From Proteles cristata cristata (lineage: Eukaryota; Chordata; Mammalia; Carnivora; Hyaenidae): a stretch of 64,000 nucleotides of DNA. The translations under genes were made by a program, and so were the position numbers. Of this stretch, positions 12,551 through 23,215 are shown in pieces. The DNA lies in NCBI GenBank assembly GCA_017311185.1, contig JAESUZ010003884.1, forward strand, positions 289,001 through 353,000, given 5' to 3'. Position 1 is the stretch's first letter, and the number at the start of each line of letters is the position of its first letter. The notes under the pieces are model-generated. The model made no database searches, was not told the origin of the DNA, and worked only from the letters and a program-made list of their open reading frames with translations.

Positions 12551-12551
12551 T
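12474..12551. repeat. Compound (TA)n/(CA)n microsatellite
   Basis: Interrupted TATG and TA units pass into (AC)n ending near 12551. The frame calls across it are low-complexity artefacts. Confidence 0.9.
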
Positions 12552-13666
12552 ACAACAAGGCCATAGCAATACATTTTATTTGAAACACAGTGGGAAACTT
12601 TAGGCATTTTCTGTTTGTTTTGCTATCAAAACACCTCCCCCACCCCATCATCCCAGCCACTCCCCCATCCCATCATCGTATCCTTGGGTAGCTGGTATCT
12701 GGGCTCTGAGAGCAGAGGTTTTCATTTTTTTTTTTTTTCATTTTTGGCAGGCCTCAGCACATGTTTTATGTGGTGACTGGATGATTGTATAGTAACATTA
12801 CTATATGTAGTGAGGAGTAGGATTTTGTTGATGGCATCACATACTCAGTGAAATAAACAAGCTTAGTGGAAGAGATATTTTACCCAAACAGAATTCTCCT
12901 GAACACATTGAGGTTATTGTAATAGAGAATTCTGCACAGGCAGGTGATAGAGTGTGGAGGGGTGGGGTGGATGGGAACCAGTATCTCTATCTTGGTGGAA
13001 ATTAGGGGAGCCTTGTGCTTGGCCAAAAGGCCTCAATGGAGGGCTTCCTATTAGATGACTTACCGTAGAGGAGAGGTCCAACGAAGTGTTACTTGGGGAA
13101 TTCTAGACTCAGGGATCCTCTATGGAGAGAGGGTTTAGATATGGAACCTGAAATATGGCATATTAACTTCCTTTCTTGGAGGTTATAAGCATATTAAAGG
13201 TATGGAGAAATTTTGCAATGAAGAAACACAAATAAATTTGTTTAATTATAGTTTTCTAAGCCTTATTTGAACACCCGAACCTTTTCGCTTACAAATAACT
13301 CCAACAACATGTGGTAAAGACTGCTTTATATACACCATTTTTCTCTCTGCCTCAGTTTTCCTATCTGAAGCTTACTGGCATCAGAGTTTGCGCTTTACAA
13401 GGTGCTCTCCTTGGAGGTCATATTTGAAGTCACATATGTTTATTCACCTGGCTCATTTCAAGTCATAGGTTGTGAGAACTGACACCAAATAAAGGAAATC
13501 CTTTCTTGAAATTCCATCAACTGATTAAGATTCCAATGTAGAAACAAAGCATTTGTTGAAGGATTTCATTATTGGGTGAAGAACAAAAGGAAAGTGGATT
13601 TGTTTTCCTTCTAAGTGGGGATTTTTCTGTTGTCATTGACTGTTAAAACCTACAATTATAACCTAC
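12552..13666. other. Unassigned non-coding sequence
   Basis: About 1.1 kb without a recognised element apart from a T-rich run near 12724-12747. Confidence 0.5.
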
Positions 13667-13780
13667 AGGTACTTACTGAGCCCAGTCTAGGTGCTCAGGA
13701 TTGTGCTAAGACTTATAGCAGATGTAGAAGGAAAATGATGAGCTTTCATTATTCCCAAGGCACTTAACAGGCTAACAAAA
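13667..13780 (-). mobile_element. LINE2 3'-end fragment
   Basis: The text 'gtacttactgagcccagtctaggtgctcaggattgtgctaag' resembles the reverse LINE2 terminus, with the expected downstream 'cacttaacaggctaacaaaacag'. The copy is degraded. Confidence 0.5.
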
Positions 13781-13867
13781 CAGTACCAATGAGAGAAAGG
13801 GTAAATGTTCCAAACAATGTTGCCCAGAATCTGACGCTTGTAGGAATTAATCAAAAGAAGAAATCAG

Positions 13868-14081
13868 GAGCACTTGGTCGGTTAAACATCTGACTCTGGT
13901 TTCTGCTCAGGTCATGATCTCATGGTTTGTGAGTTTGAGCCCCAGGTTGGGCTCTGTGCTGACAGTGTGGAGCCTGCTTGTGATTCTCTTCTCTCTCCTT
14001 CTCTCTCTGTCCCTCCCCCACTTGGGTGTGAAGGCACTTTCTCTCTCTCTCTCGATAAATAAATAAACTTAAAAAAAAAAA
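13868..14081 (+). mobile_element. CAN-SINE (feliform tRNA-type SINE)
   Basis: A diverged forward copy: tRNA-related head 'cacttggtcggttaaacatctgac', B box 'gagtttgagccc', a CT-rich tract and an A-tail with AAATAAATAAA. A second forward SINE sits directly in or after its A-tail. AAATCAG occurs just before this element (about 13861-13867) and again after the second one (about 14295-14301), suggesting an outer target duplication that brackets both. Confidence 0.9.
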
Positions 14082-14292
14082 GGAGGGGCGCCTTGGTGGC
14101 TTAGTCAGTTGGGCGTCCGACTTTTGCTTAGGTCATGATCTTGCGGTTTGTGGGTTCGAGCCCCGCGTCGGGCTCTGTGGACTGCCAGCTCAGAGCCTGG
14201 AGCCTGCTTCAGTCTGTGACTTCCTCTCTGACCCCTCCTGCTCACGCTGTCTCTCTCTCCTGGAAATAAATAAAACACTTAAAAAAAAAAAA
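14082..14292 (+). mobile_element. CAN-SINE inserted at the A-tail of another
   Basis: Forward copy beginning 'ggggcgccttggtggcttag', with B box 'gggttcgagcc' and an A12 tail. It carries the diagnostic 'cttaggtcatgatcttgcgg' and 'actgccagctcagagcc' forms shared with the young reverse copies at 28040, 39380, 55995 and 58487. It is adjacent head-to-tail to the previous SINE. Confidence 0.95.
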
Positions 14293-14375
14293 GGAAATCA
14301 GTGGGTTGGCGTAGTTGAGGAAGATTTCATAGAGTTAGTGGGACTCAGATATGGCAGGGAAGACTGGGAAGAATT

Positions 14376-14586
14376 TTTTTTATGTAGTTTATTTATTTTT
14401 GAGGTAGAGAGAGGTAGAACATGAGTGGGGGAGGGGCAGAGAGACACACACACACAGAGTTTGAAACAGGCTCCAGGCTCTGAGCTGCCAGCACAAAACC
14501 CGATGCGGGGCTCGAACCCACGGACCTTGAGATCATGACCTGAGCCGAAGTCGGACGCTTAACCGATTGAGCCATCCAGGAGCCCT
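14376..14586 (-). mobile_element. CAN-SINE
   Basis: Reverse copy from a T-rich tail to 'gagccatccaggagccc'. Flanking GGGAAGAATTTTT-like sequence appears at both ends and is consistent with a target-site duplication. It faces the forward SINE at 14082-14292 across about 80 bp. Confidence 0.95.
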
Positions 14587-14595
14587 GGGGAAGAA

Positions 14596-14945
14596 TTTTT
14601 TTTTTTTTTAAAGAATAAACGGAAATCTAGTCTATAAAAAAGTCAACTCTTGACAAGAGGCTTCTGGGAAAATTGCTTTTCTTAGGGCCTGGGCTACTCC
14701 AGGAAAATGTCACCGTGTAATGAGTGTTTTTGTTCATCAGACTCTCATTGAAAATAGTTGAAGCTTATATGCTTTAAATAAGAGCTGGCTGATGCAACTG
14801 GATTATGTGTCAGGGGCTTAAATTTAGATGCCAATATATAAATTCAGTATCTACTAATTGAAGAGTAAGAGGGTAATTGGCTTTTATTTCTCTATGTCTT
14901 TATAAAGACTAGTAAGTTACTTGAGTAGGGGCAGTCTGGTCCTGG
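14596..14945. other. Unassigned spacer between SINEs
   Basis: No element was recognised between two reverse SINEs. Confidence 0.45.
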
Positions 14946-14958
14946 AATGAATATTTTT

Positions 14959-15184
14959 TTAAAATATTTTTTCATTTATTTCTAGGAGATAGAGAGAGAG
15001 AGACAGCGTGAGCAGGGGAGGGTCAGAGAGAGAGAGAGGGAGATACAGACTCTGAAACAGGATCCAGGCTCTGAGCTGGCAGTCAGCAGAGAGCCTGATG
15101 CAGGGCTCGAACCCACGAACTGCAAGATCATGACCTAAGTGAAAGTCAGACGCTTAACCTACTAAGCCACCCAGGCACCCCTGT
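14959..15184 (-). mobile_element. CAN-SINE with 13-bp target duplication
   Basis: A reverse copy with 'gcgtgagcaggggagggtcag', 'gcagggctcgaacccacg' and 'gccacccaggcacccc'. AATGAATATTTTT flanks both sides (14946-14958 and 15185-15197). It belongs to the group carrying 'cctaagtgaaagtc', like the young copies, but has more substitutions. Confidence 0.97.
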
Positions 15185-15217
15185 AATGAATATTTTTAAC
15201 CATAGTCAGAACAATTC

Positions 15218-15442
15218 CTTTTTAAAGTTTTTAAATGTTTTTTATTTATTTCTGAGAGAGAGAGACAGCATGAACAGGGGAGGGTCAGAGAAACAGGGAG
15301 ACACAGAATCGGAAGCAGGCTCCAGGCTCTGAGCAGGCTGTCAGCACAGAGCCAGATGCGAGGCTCTAACTCACGAACTGTGAGATCACGACCTGAGCCA
15401 AAGTCGGAGGCTCAACCAACTGAGCCATTCAGGCACCCCTAC
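15218..15442 (-). mobile_element. CAN-SINE with target duplication
   Basis: Reverse copy flanked by TCAGAACAA (15206-15214 and 15443-15451). It lies only 20-30 bp after the preceding SINE. Landmarks include 'gcatgaacaggggaggg' and 'ctgagccattcaggcacccc'. Confidence 0.97.
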
Positions 15443-15451
15443 TCAGAACAA

Positions 15452-16471
15452 CTCTTAGCTTAGTTAACAGGCTGACAGCCCACTTTCTTGGCAGTAAGTC
15501 AACAGGGTAACAACTCATTCCTAATTGCCAACATTTAATGGTAGATGTGCTTTTTCTCCTTCTGACTAGACACGGAGGAAGGTTCCAGCCTCCTTGGGAC
15601 CCTACAGGCTCTTTGACTGTCCCTGCTCCAATTTCTTTATAGTCAACCTAAGTAAGCAGCTTCATGCTTGACTGTTGGAAAACTGTAACCTGAAGGACCC
15701 TCCCCTTCTCCCATACTAGGGGTTGAGAAGATAGTAGATGGTTTTGTAGCTTCCTTGCCTTTCTCCATACTTTTGTCTGTATCTACGTAAAATACCACTC
15801 ATTTAAAAGAGACTCTGCTTCTCGGCTTCATCCCTGAAACTAGAAGGTTAAGGTTAGTGTTAGCTAGAGAAAGAAATGGATTGTCTCCAAGTTCCCATTC
15901 ACTAGCTATCTTTCCTCCCTTCTCTCATCTCTATTCCTTGGGCAAGAAAAAAGAGCAAGTCAAGACTGTTGGATTTCATCAGGGACAGGTCTGTGGCCCT
16001 GTGAATTGCTATTGGATGGGGGGCTCTTTGGAGTGCCAAGAACCATCTGCCAGCTTGTAGGCACCATCCACCCAAACAGGACCACCCACCCTTGAGATCA
16101 TTTCCCACAGAGACAGAACAGTGTAATGAGGACCAGAGATAAGATGTACAGAGCCACTGACGTGATGCCTAGAATGTAGCGGGAGTTCATTAAAATAATT
16201 CATTTTCTTCTAGTTATCATTATTATTAGAGTGATAATAATGTTGGCCCACCTGGGATCAGTGCTGGATCCAGAATGTCAAGCCCCATGAATTTTATAAT
16301 ATCAAATAAAAATATCAGAGGGACATGGTGTGAGAATGAACTATAGTCCTTTAATATGATTCAGCAGTTAAGAAAGGATGAGGTCGGTGTGTGTGCTCTA
16401 ATGAGGAATGGGTTTTACAAAACAAGTTGTAAAACAACATGAATTGTGTGACCCCATTTTTGCTTTTAAAA
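15452..16471. other. Unassigned non-coding sequence
   Basis: About 1 kb of apparently unique sequence between SINEs. The short frames near 15.9-16.2 kb, on both strands, show no domain. Confidence 0.5.
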
Positions 16472-16489
16472 ACCAAAGCCCCATCTAAT

Positions 16490-16701
16490 TTTTTTTTTTT
16501 GGTTTATTTATTTTTGAGACAGAGAGAGACACAGCATGAGCAGGGAAGGGGCAGAGGGAGAGGGAGACACAGAATCTGAAACAGGCTGCAGGCTTTGAGC
16601 TGCCAGCACAGAACCCGACCCGGGGCTCGAAGCCACAGACTGCGAGATCATGACCTGAGCTGAAGTTAGACACTCAGCTGACTGAGCCACCCAGGCACCC
16701 C
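16490..16701 (-). mobile_element. CAN-SINE with perfect 18-bp target duplication
   Basis: Reverse copy flanked by ACCAAAGCCCCATCTAAT at 16472-16489 and 16702-16719. This is an unambiguous LINE-1-type endonuclease insertion signature with a T-run at the insertion point. Confidence 0.98.
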
Positions 16702-16724
16702 ACCAAAGCCCCATCTAATACATA

Positions 16725-17215
16725 GCTACACATTTAATGAGTTATTACTGTTTACCTAGCACTGTGCTAAGTGCTTTTAAAAAACTTACCTCCTTTTCCT
16801 TTTTTTTTTTAAGTTTATTTATTTATTTTGAGAGAAAGAGAGAGCATACAAGTGGGGAAGGGGCAGAGAAAGAGAGCTGAGAGAGAGAGAGAGAGAGCTG
16901 AGATAGAGAGAGATTGAGAGAGAGAGAGCAGGCATCCCAAATAGGCTCTGAACTGTCAGTGCACAGAGCCTCACTCAGGACTTAAATTCATGAACCTCAA
17001 GATCATGACCTGAGCCCATATTAAGAGTTGGACACTTAACTGAGTGAGCCACCCAGGCACCCCACACTTACGTCCTTTCATACCGACCATTGTGAGAAAG
17101 TGGCATTGTTAGCAATGCCATTTTACAAATGCAGAAATTGAGACTCAGGGAGGCGAAATAACTCTCCCAGAGGCACACATACAAGGGGTCTGATGCCAGG
17201 ATCTCTTCTAGAAGT
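16725..17215 (-). mobile_element. MIR SINE split by a CAN-SINE
   Basis: The left part carries 'cctagcactgtgctaagtgc'. The right part (17080-17215) resumes with 'ccattttacaaatgcagaaattgagactcaggg' and 'gaggcacacatac'. The CAN-SINE at 16799-17065 separates them, so the insertion order is MIR first, CAN-SINE second. Confidence 0.8.
16799..17065 (-). mobile_element. CAN-SINE with GA expansion, nested in MIR
   Basis: Reverse copy with an expanded internal GAGA tract (about 16873-16930). Near-matching flanks ACTTACCTCCTTTTC (16784-16798) and ACTTACGTCCTTTC (17066-17079) form the target duplication. The end 'gagccacccaggcacccc' is intact. Confidence 0.96.
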
Positions 17216-17224
17216 CATGAAATT

Positions 17225-17722
17225 TATGTCTTCATGCCCAGAAAAACACAGGAGGGATACACACTAGGTTGCTGTCGGTGGTTACTTCTGAAGAGTATAA
17301 TGTAGAGGAGAGTGAAGCGAAAGTCAAGTGTGGGACATTTACTCTTCATTATAAGTTCTTGTATTACTTTATATATTCACAACAAGTATATATCACTTTC
17401 ATGGTTACAAAGAACGTCTTTTGCACAAAAGGACAAATATTGTATGACTCTGCTTATGTGAAATATCGAGAATAGGTGTAGAGCCAGGAAGTAGGTTACA
17501 GATTACCTGGGGTTGTCTGGAAGAGGACCTGGGAATTGTGGCTTAAGGGATACAGAGTTTCTTTTCGGGGTGGTGAAAAATGTTAAAAATCCACAGTGGT
17601 GTTGGCTGTGTGGCATTGCAAATATAATTAAGGTCCCTGAATTAGACACTTGAAAATGGTTAAAGTGGTAAATTTCATGGTTTGTGTATTTTACCACAAT
17701 TATAAAAGAAGAAGAAGAAGAA
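17225..17722 (+). mobile_element. LINE-1 3' end (old)
   Basis: From about 17405 the sequence follows a mammalian LINE-1 3' UTR: 'aaatattgtatgactctgcttatgtg', 'ggtgtagagccaggaagtagg', 'cacttgaaaatggttaaagtgg' and 'gtgtattttaccacaatta'. It ends in a GAA-rich tail at 17706-17722. The part before 17405 is repeat-like but less certain. No ORF2 coding remains. Confidence 0.75.
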
Positions 17723-18345
17723 ACAACTCTTTGAATGGAAGTCACTTGGTTTTTGGAAAACTTACTCTATAACTCTTTCTTTTTCTCACTTTGCCGATAC
17801 TACCATGAGTCTCACAGAGACAAAGTATCCCCCGTGGTTCAAAGAGCCAATGCGATGGAGCTGTAGGTTTTTTCATCATTGTCTGTGAGTGGTGGTTGGT
17901 GTCTCCAAGCACCAACTCTTGCTTCCCCATGTTGCCCAAAGACATATAACTGTGATCAGCTCAGAGACCCCCCTGCCTTGTTAGGGTGCCAGGGAGTGCT
18001 CTGTAAGATCTGAGAGGTAGCCAGCACAATGATGGGAAGCATCTTGCATTCTACATTTGCAAAAGATGGGGTTGGGCCTGCCTCCAAAGGTTTTATTTAA
18101 ATGAACCAGGCTCCCAAATGGAGGATCAAAGAACTAGACAATTACTCATCTATCTGTCCATCCATCCATCCACGCATCCATCCATATATACATTGTACGT
18201 CCATTCTGTTAACAGAACTTTAAGGAGCACCTACTATAAGCTGGACCCTTGGCCAAATGCTGAGTATTTAGAGTCACATTTCTCAGGAGACACTGTCAAT
18301 CAGCATAATGTTGTATCAAAGACATTAGAATAGGCATCAAGGATC
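17723..18345. other. Unassigned sequence with an ATCC-type microsatellite
   Basis: No gene was recognised. A (CCAT)n-type array lies at about 18144-18185 and drives the low-complexity translations seen there. Confidence 0.5.
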
Positions 18346-18425
18346 ATGGCTTCTTCTGCCATCATTTTTACTCCCTTGCTGTGTGACTTCAGGCAAGTTC
18401 CTTCTCTGAGCCTCTAAAATGATTT
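18345..18425 (+). mobile_element. MIR core fragment
   Basis: The text 'ttgctgtgtgacttcaggcaagttccttctctgagcctc' matches the central MIR core in forward orientation. Confidence 0.75.
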
Positions 18426-18429
18426 AGGA

Positions 18430-20911
18430 CTTGCCCTTAAGCTCTCAGATTTGCAGATTCTGTTCCTATAGTTAGTATCAAGCTGTCTGCAAGCATTTTC
18501 TGATAAGTTTGCCAAGTATGTGATCGTGAGCAAGACACACATAAACTGAAATTACGTTCGCATCGGCAGAACTGATAAGAGTTGTTGCTGTCCAGGCAGG
18601 CAACATTTGAGTGCTTAATATTGGTAACAATGATAATAACAGAGGAAGCGTAAGCCCTTGCACATATAGAAGGAATATGTGAGGGTGATTTATAGAATTG
18701 AGCTAAAGAATAGTTGTTCATCCGTGAAAAGATTTTATAAACACCAAATGGAAAAGCATGTTCAACTTCCCTATAGATGGCATGAAAAAGCACTCAATAA
18801 TGAGTAAAAATGCTTTTGCGTGGCATGTGTGTGTCTTTAACAAATATTGACCTGTCCTTTACTGTTATATTTCAAAACGTGAGTAAATCAAAATAAGGTG
18901 TGTTTTATGGGACTCTCTTGTTTTATTATCTGTCATTTAATTTTTAATACCTAAGTGACACCTGATATATTACCTAATCAAAAGAAGAGAATTATACATT
19001 GCATATAATCAGTTATTTTTGCCATATCACTGAAATTAGACTAACAGATGAGGAAAATAAATAAGATGAACTTTAAAAATGAAAATGCTTAGCCTTTGGA
19101 ATTTTAGTTGACAGCTTTTGAAAATTAAATTATAAGTCAAGTCCTGATAGGTTTGATATCTTCTTTGCAGCTTTGCCGATGATGTATTACAGCTTTAATG
19201 GAATATCATTTATCATCTGATAATAACAAATGTAGTATTTCTGAGCTTGTCATCTCTTCTGTGATGACAAATAGTCCAACTTGTAGCGGTGATAATGGAA
19301 TTTTATAATGATCTGTCCCAAACTGACTCAGCTGCAGCCTGAGCTATTTTTCTTAAACCTCATAATGCCTATTACATGTAGATTACAGCAGTCAGCGCCT
19401 CCCATCCATGCACGGGAGCTGAGCCTCGAATCCAGAGTTTAGGCAAACAGCCCACAAGTATCGATTGCTATTTCCGTGTTTATCCAAATTATCCCTCCTT
19501 GGCTAATAAGAGAGCTCGTCAGAGGCTGTCGGAGATGGCAAACTAGAAACCGTGGCAGATAAAAAGAAAGGGGGATGAAGCCTCTGTTTATCTCTTAAAC
19601 AGTAGGCAGTGCATTCAGTTTGCTCTCCTACTTGTCTAATCCATCATTTCACAGAGATTTATTTAATGGAAGCCCAGTGCTGGGAAAGCGGGTTAGAGAG
19701 CCCAGTCGCCCCTCCACTTTATCTTGAAGTAGGATTTATTTTATGTCTTAACTCTTGGCTCGTCTGATAGCATCACCTTGTCGCACGTGTGCATTCTCTA
19801 GCCCAAATCACTTGCCCTTTTGACTTTTCTGAAACTTCCAATTGGCCTGAGGCATCACGTAAAGCCTGGGCTTGGAGGATACGGGCTTCTCGAAAGAAAT
19901 ACTCCATCTATATGTGGATGTAGCTATAGCAGCCATGATGCTCTGCAGGCTTCCTCACAAAAAGGAACACTATCAGTAACATTGAGAGCAGGGGATCTAA
20001 GTGGATACTGGAGGGTGAAATATTCCATGTTGCACATCTGATTTTTACCCTGACCTGCCTGCGGTCACAGCAGGCTAGCATATGTCAAAGGGGTCGAAGG
20101 GACAGGCCCTGTGTGAAGGTCTGTTTTGACACCCAGGGAGCTGAATGAAATAAAGGACAGGGTGTACTGTCCATGTCATGAACTGATATGCAAATCGATG
20201 CCTGGCAGGTGTGACAAGTTTGCCTGGTGGGGACAGACATAGCGGATGGGGGAGAGGTATGCATTTCAGATGGGCTCTGATGACAAGGCAAGCAGGGACG
20301 TATCGGAGCAGCTCAGTCTTTGCTGTTTCAGTGGCATGGCGGGTGTCTTTTTCGGTAGAGTTTCACCGCAGCCCGTACCAAAGCGCCTCACTCTTTCCAG
20401 CACATTCTGGACTTCCTGGGGGATTTCTTTGTGAGAGAGATCATGCTAGGAAGTGGCATCGACACAGCTGCAGGGCTCCAGCCCTCATGCTGCAGTGAAA
20501 TCTGGGCGCCCCCTCTGCCAGCTTTTTTGGGTCTCCTCTTCACTTCCTTGCGCTCTCTCCTTTCCTGTCTCTAACCTTCTCCTTTTGTTTCTTTTTTCTC
20601 CCCACCCTGATTCTCCCTTCCATTTTCTTTCCACAAGGAGTCACAAATTAAGAAGCTGTAGGACCAAGTAAATTAGCGAGCACCGCCTCCTGTAAACAAC
20701 ACCCCGAGTCTGGCGAATTGCTGCTGGGTGGGCAGAGCAGCCACAGGTGGCCGGATCAAAGCACTTTTCAGGAGAAGCTGGAAATTTTTAGATTAAAACC
20801 ATACTTTGAATATTGAAAACACTTTAACTTAAAAAGATTGTTATGGAACCCTAAAAGAAATTGAATTCCAAAACACTGAATTTGTGAGCTGTTGTTTAGA
20901 CATTCTGCTTG
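18430..20911. other. Repeat-free block, candidate regulatory sequence
   Basis: About 2.5 kb with no recognised interspersed repeat, unusual for this window. The core at about 19180-19660 is AT-rich with many homeodomain-type cores (TAATAA, ATTATC, TAATCC) and an AGATTACAGC segment near 19380. No coding frame with a domain is present. Function as an enhancer is inference from repeat exclusion and composition only. Confidence 0.35.
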
Positions 20912-20920
20912 GGTGACATT

Positions 20921-21139
20921 TTTTAAAAAATGTATATTTATTGTTGAAAGACAGAGCACCAGCAGGTGAGGGCGGGGGTGGGTGGTGGTGGCAGAGGACT
21001 CGAAGTAGGCTCTGTTCTGACAGCAGAGAACCTATGCGGGGCTCGAATTCATGGATCGTGAGATAGATCATGACCTGAGCCGAAGTCAGATGCTCAACCG
21101 ATGGATTCTCAACTGACTGAGCCACCCAGGCACCCTTGA
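20921..21139 (-). mobile_element. CAN-SINE
   Basis: Reverse copy with 'gcggggctcgaattcatgg' and 'gagccacccaggcaccc'. Weakly matching GGTGACATT/GGTGACCTT flanks suggest a target duplication. It contains an internal duplication-like stretch ('gatgctcaaccgatggattctcaactgactgag'). Confidence 0.93.
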
Positions 21140-21299
21140 GGTGACCTTTCCTACTCTGATGGCATTTGAGTGCCCACCAGTAAAAACCAGTGTCCGTAAG
21201 TATATAGGATCAGCTTTCTAGTCTCATCTTCTTTCTGTATTTCCAAATGTCTGCCAGATGTTTCACAGACATTTCAAGCTTAGAGACAGTATAGAAAAA

Positions 21300-21640
21300 T
21301 GGAGAGAGAGTCTTGGTTTAAATGGAGGGCTTCCATCAGAAAGAGTGAGGAGCAAGATCAGTAGTTTGGGGGCTAGGGGAGAGAATTTTAGGGGACTTGG
21401 GTGAGAAGGAGGTAATGTCGACTCAGTAAGCAGTTGGGAGTCATTGCAAGTTCCTGAGTAGGAGAGTGGCACCCAGAGAGGGGATACTCTATCAGGATGA
21501 GCCTAGGATGTGTATGGAATAGAGAGGAAATGAAAGCAGGGAGAAATGAAAGGGTGAGGATTGGGCAGAACTTCAGCAGTAGGGAGGAGATGCAGGCATG
21601 AAAAGAGAGAAATCCTGAAGACACGGAGGATGGGATTTGA
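21300..21640 (-). mobile_element. LINE2 internal fragment
   Basis: The text 'gcagttgggagtcattgcaagttcctgagtaggagagtggc' is the reverse complement of the LINE2 segment encoding the well-known 'cactcctctgctcaaaacc...atggcttccca' motif. Flanks follow LINE2 order loosely. It is non-coding. Confidence 0.6.
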
Positions 21641-21989
21641 CATACTTAACAGGGAGAATTAAATATCTGGAAAAGAATGATCATAAATCCGGTGGAAATG
21701 CAGCAGCTGGGCAACGGAGCCCCCTGGTAGGGGAAATGAAATGACGTTCTCACTGGATTGACACTCCCGTCATCTGGGTTTTCCTGGAGCGTTCGGTGGT
21801 GATCTGGGTTGACTCTACTTTAGGCCTTAGGTAGGAAAAGCCAGTGTTTGGAATGTGGGGAGCCTCCTCAGAACCAGGAAGTTTTGGAGGGGCAGGGTCA
21901 CAAAGATGCATGAGATAAAAATCTCTGCCCATGTGAAGCTCCGAGCCCATGAATGATGTAGTTCTCAGTGGAGAAAACTAGATTGATCT
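21641..21989. other. Unassigned non-coding sequence
   Basis: No recognised repeat. A weak two-mismatch CTCF-like sequence near 21719-21733 was judged insufficient. Confidence 0.4.
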
Positions 21990-22075
21990 TGGAGAAAATT
22001 GGACAACCTTATCTTACCTTGTTCTCTTCATCTGTAAAATGGGCATAGACCCTTCTGTCCCTAACTCACTGGGTT
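21990..22075 (+). mobile_element. MIR fragment
   Basis: The text 'ttctcttcatctgtaaaatgggcatag' is the forward MIR 3' core, followed by 'ctcactgggttgcc'. Confidence 0.75.
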
Positions 22076-22832
22076 GCCATGCTTCAGTGAACAACCATCC
22101 CCGCCTGCACAGGATCAAAGTGTACCCCAGGACGCAAGACTTTCAGGGCTAAAACCAAGAGAGTTCTGGGCAGACTGGGATCTTGGTAACCCTATGAGAG
22201 TCAAAACTTACCACATGTGGAAGTCCTTTAGAAAATACAAATGCCCACCAAAATGTGAGACAAGGCAGCTTGCTAGGAATGCCACCTATGTGTGTTAGAG
22301 CAAGATGGGAAAATTCATATCTGAAAACAGATGAACAAAAGATTGAAATCGAGTCACAGAGGGTGGCTCGCTTTTCCAACATCTCTCAGGGATGTATATA
22401 ATTTTATCATTGTCTCCAAATGTTCAGATAATAGGGTATTTGGAATTTGATTAGGACATCCACATTTTGACTGAAAGGTATTTATGAAGAATTAGATCAA
22501 TTATAAAGCCTGGCAACTTCTCCCCAAAGAAGACAATGACCTAAATCAAAGATGAAGAAGATTTTTCCTACTGGCTGGAAAACCATCCGTATTCTGGATA
22601 AATTGGGGTAATATAAAAACTTTCCGTCTGTATTGGCTTAAGATTTTATTTTTCTAATGACCTTGAAGCCCTAGTCCTATGGATTTTGTGTGTAAAAGAT
22701 TACGATGCCGTCAGCAAGATTTCCAGAAGCAGTGAAAGAAAAAGAAAAGAGGAAACGTAGAGATCTTGGGTCAGTGACATGATAGTCGTGTTTTAAAAGA
22801 CACTTGTGGTCTTAAGAATGAATAAACAATCT
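22076..22832. other. Unassigned non-coding sequence
   Basis: No recognised repeat or gene. Confidence 0.45.
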
Positions 22833-23215
22833 CCTTTTTTGCTTTTCCTTCTCCTTCTTTCTTTTAATTGAAGTCTCGCTGGCTCTCAATGTTATAGTAG
22901 CAGTTTCAGATGTAACACATAGTGTTTGGGAAAGTCTATATACGTGACGCTATGCTAGACACAGTATGGCCATTATCTGTCCCCATACAACGCTATTACA
23001 CTACCACTGACTCTACGCCCTCTGCTGTGCTGTTCGTCTCCATGACATATTCATCTCATAGTTCGAAGCCTGTCCCTTCCACTCTCCTTCACCCATTTTG
23101 TCCATCCTCCACCCCCTCCCCTCTGGCAACCATCAATTTCTTCCCTGTATTTATGGGTCTGTTTCTGCTTTTTGTTTGTCTATATAATTTTGATGATGAA
23201 CCCGTCAAGAAGGAG
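22833..23215 (-). mobile_element. LINE-1 3' UTR fragment
   Basis: In reverse orientation the segment follows an old LINE-1 3' UTR: 'cagtttcagatgtaacacatagtg', 'ctgtccccatacaacgctattac', 'ctctggcaaccatcaatttc' and 'atttatgggtctgtttctg'. The 110-codon forward frame at 22922-23254 lies within this antisense repeat and is not a gene. Confidence 0.8.

Noticed and set aside
21719..21733. Weak CTCF-like sequence
   Set aside because: Two core mismatches, including position 3.
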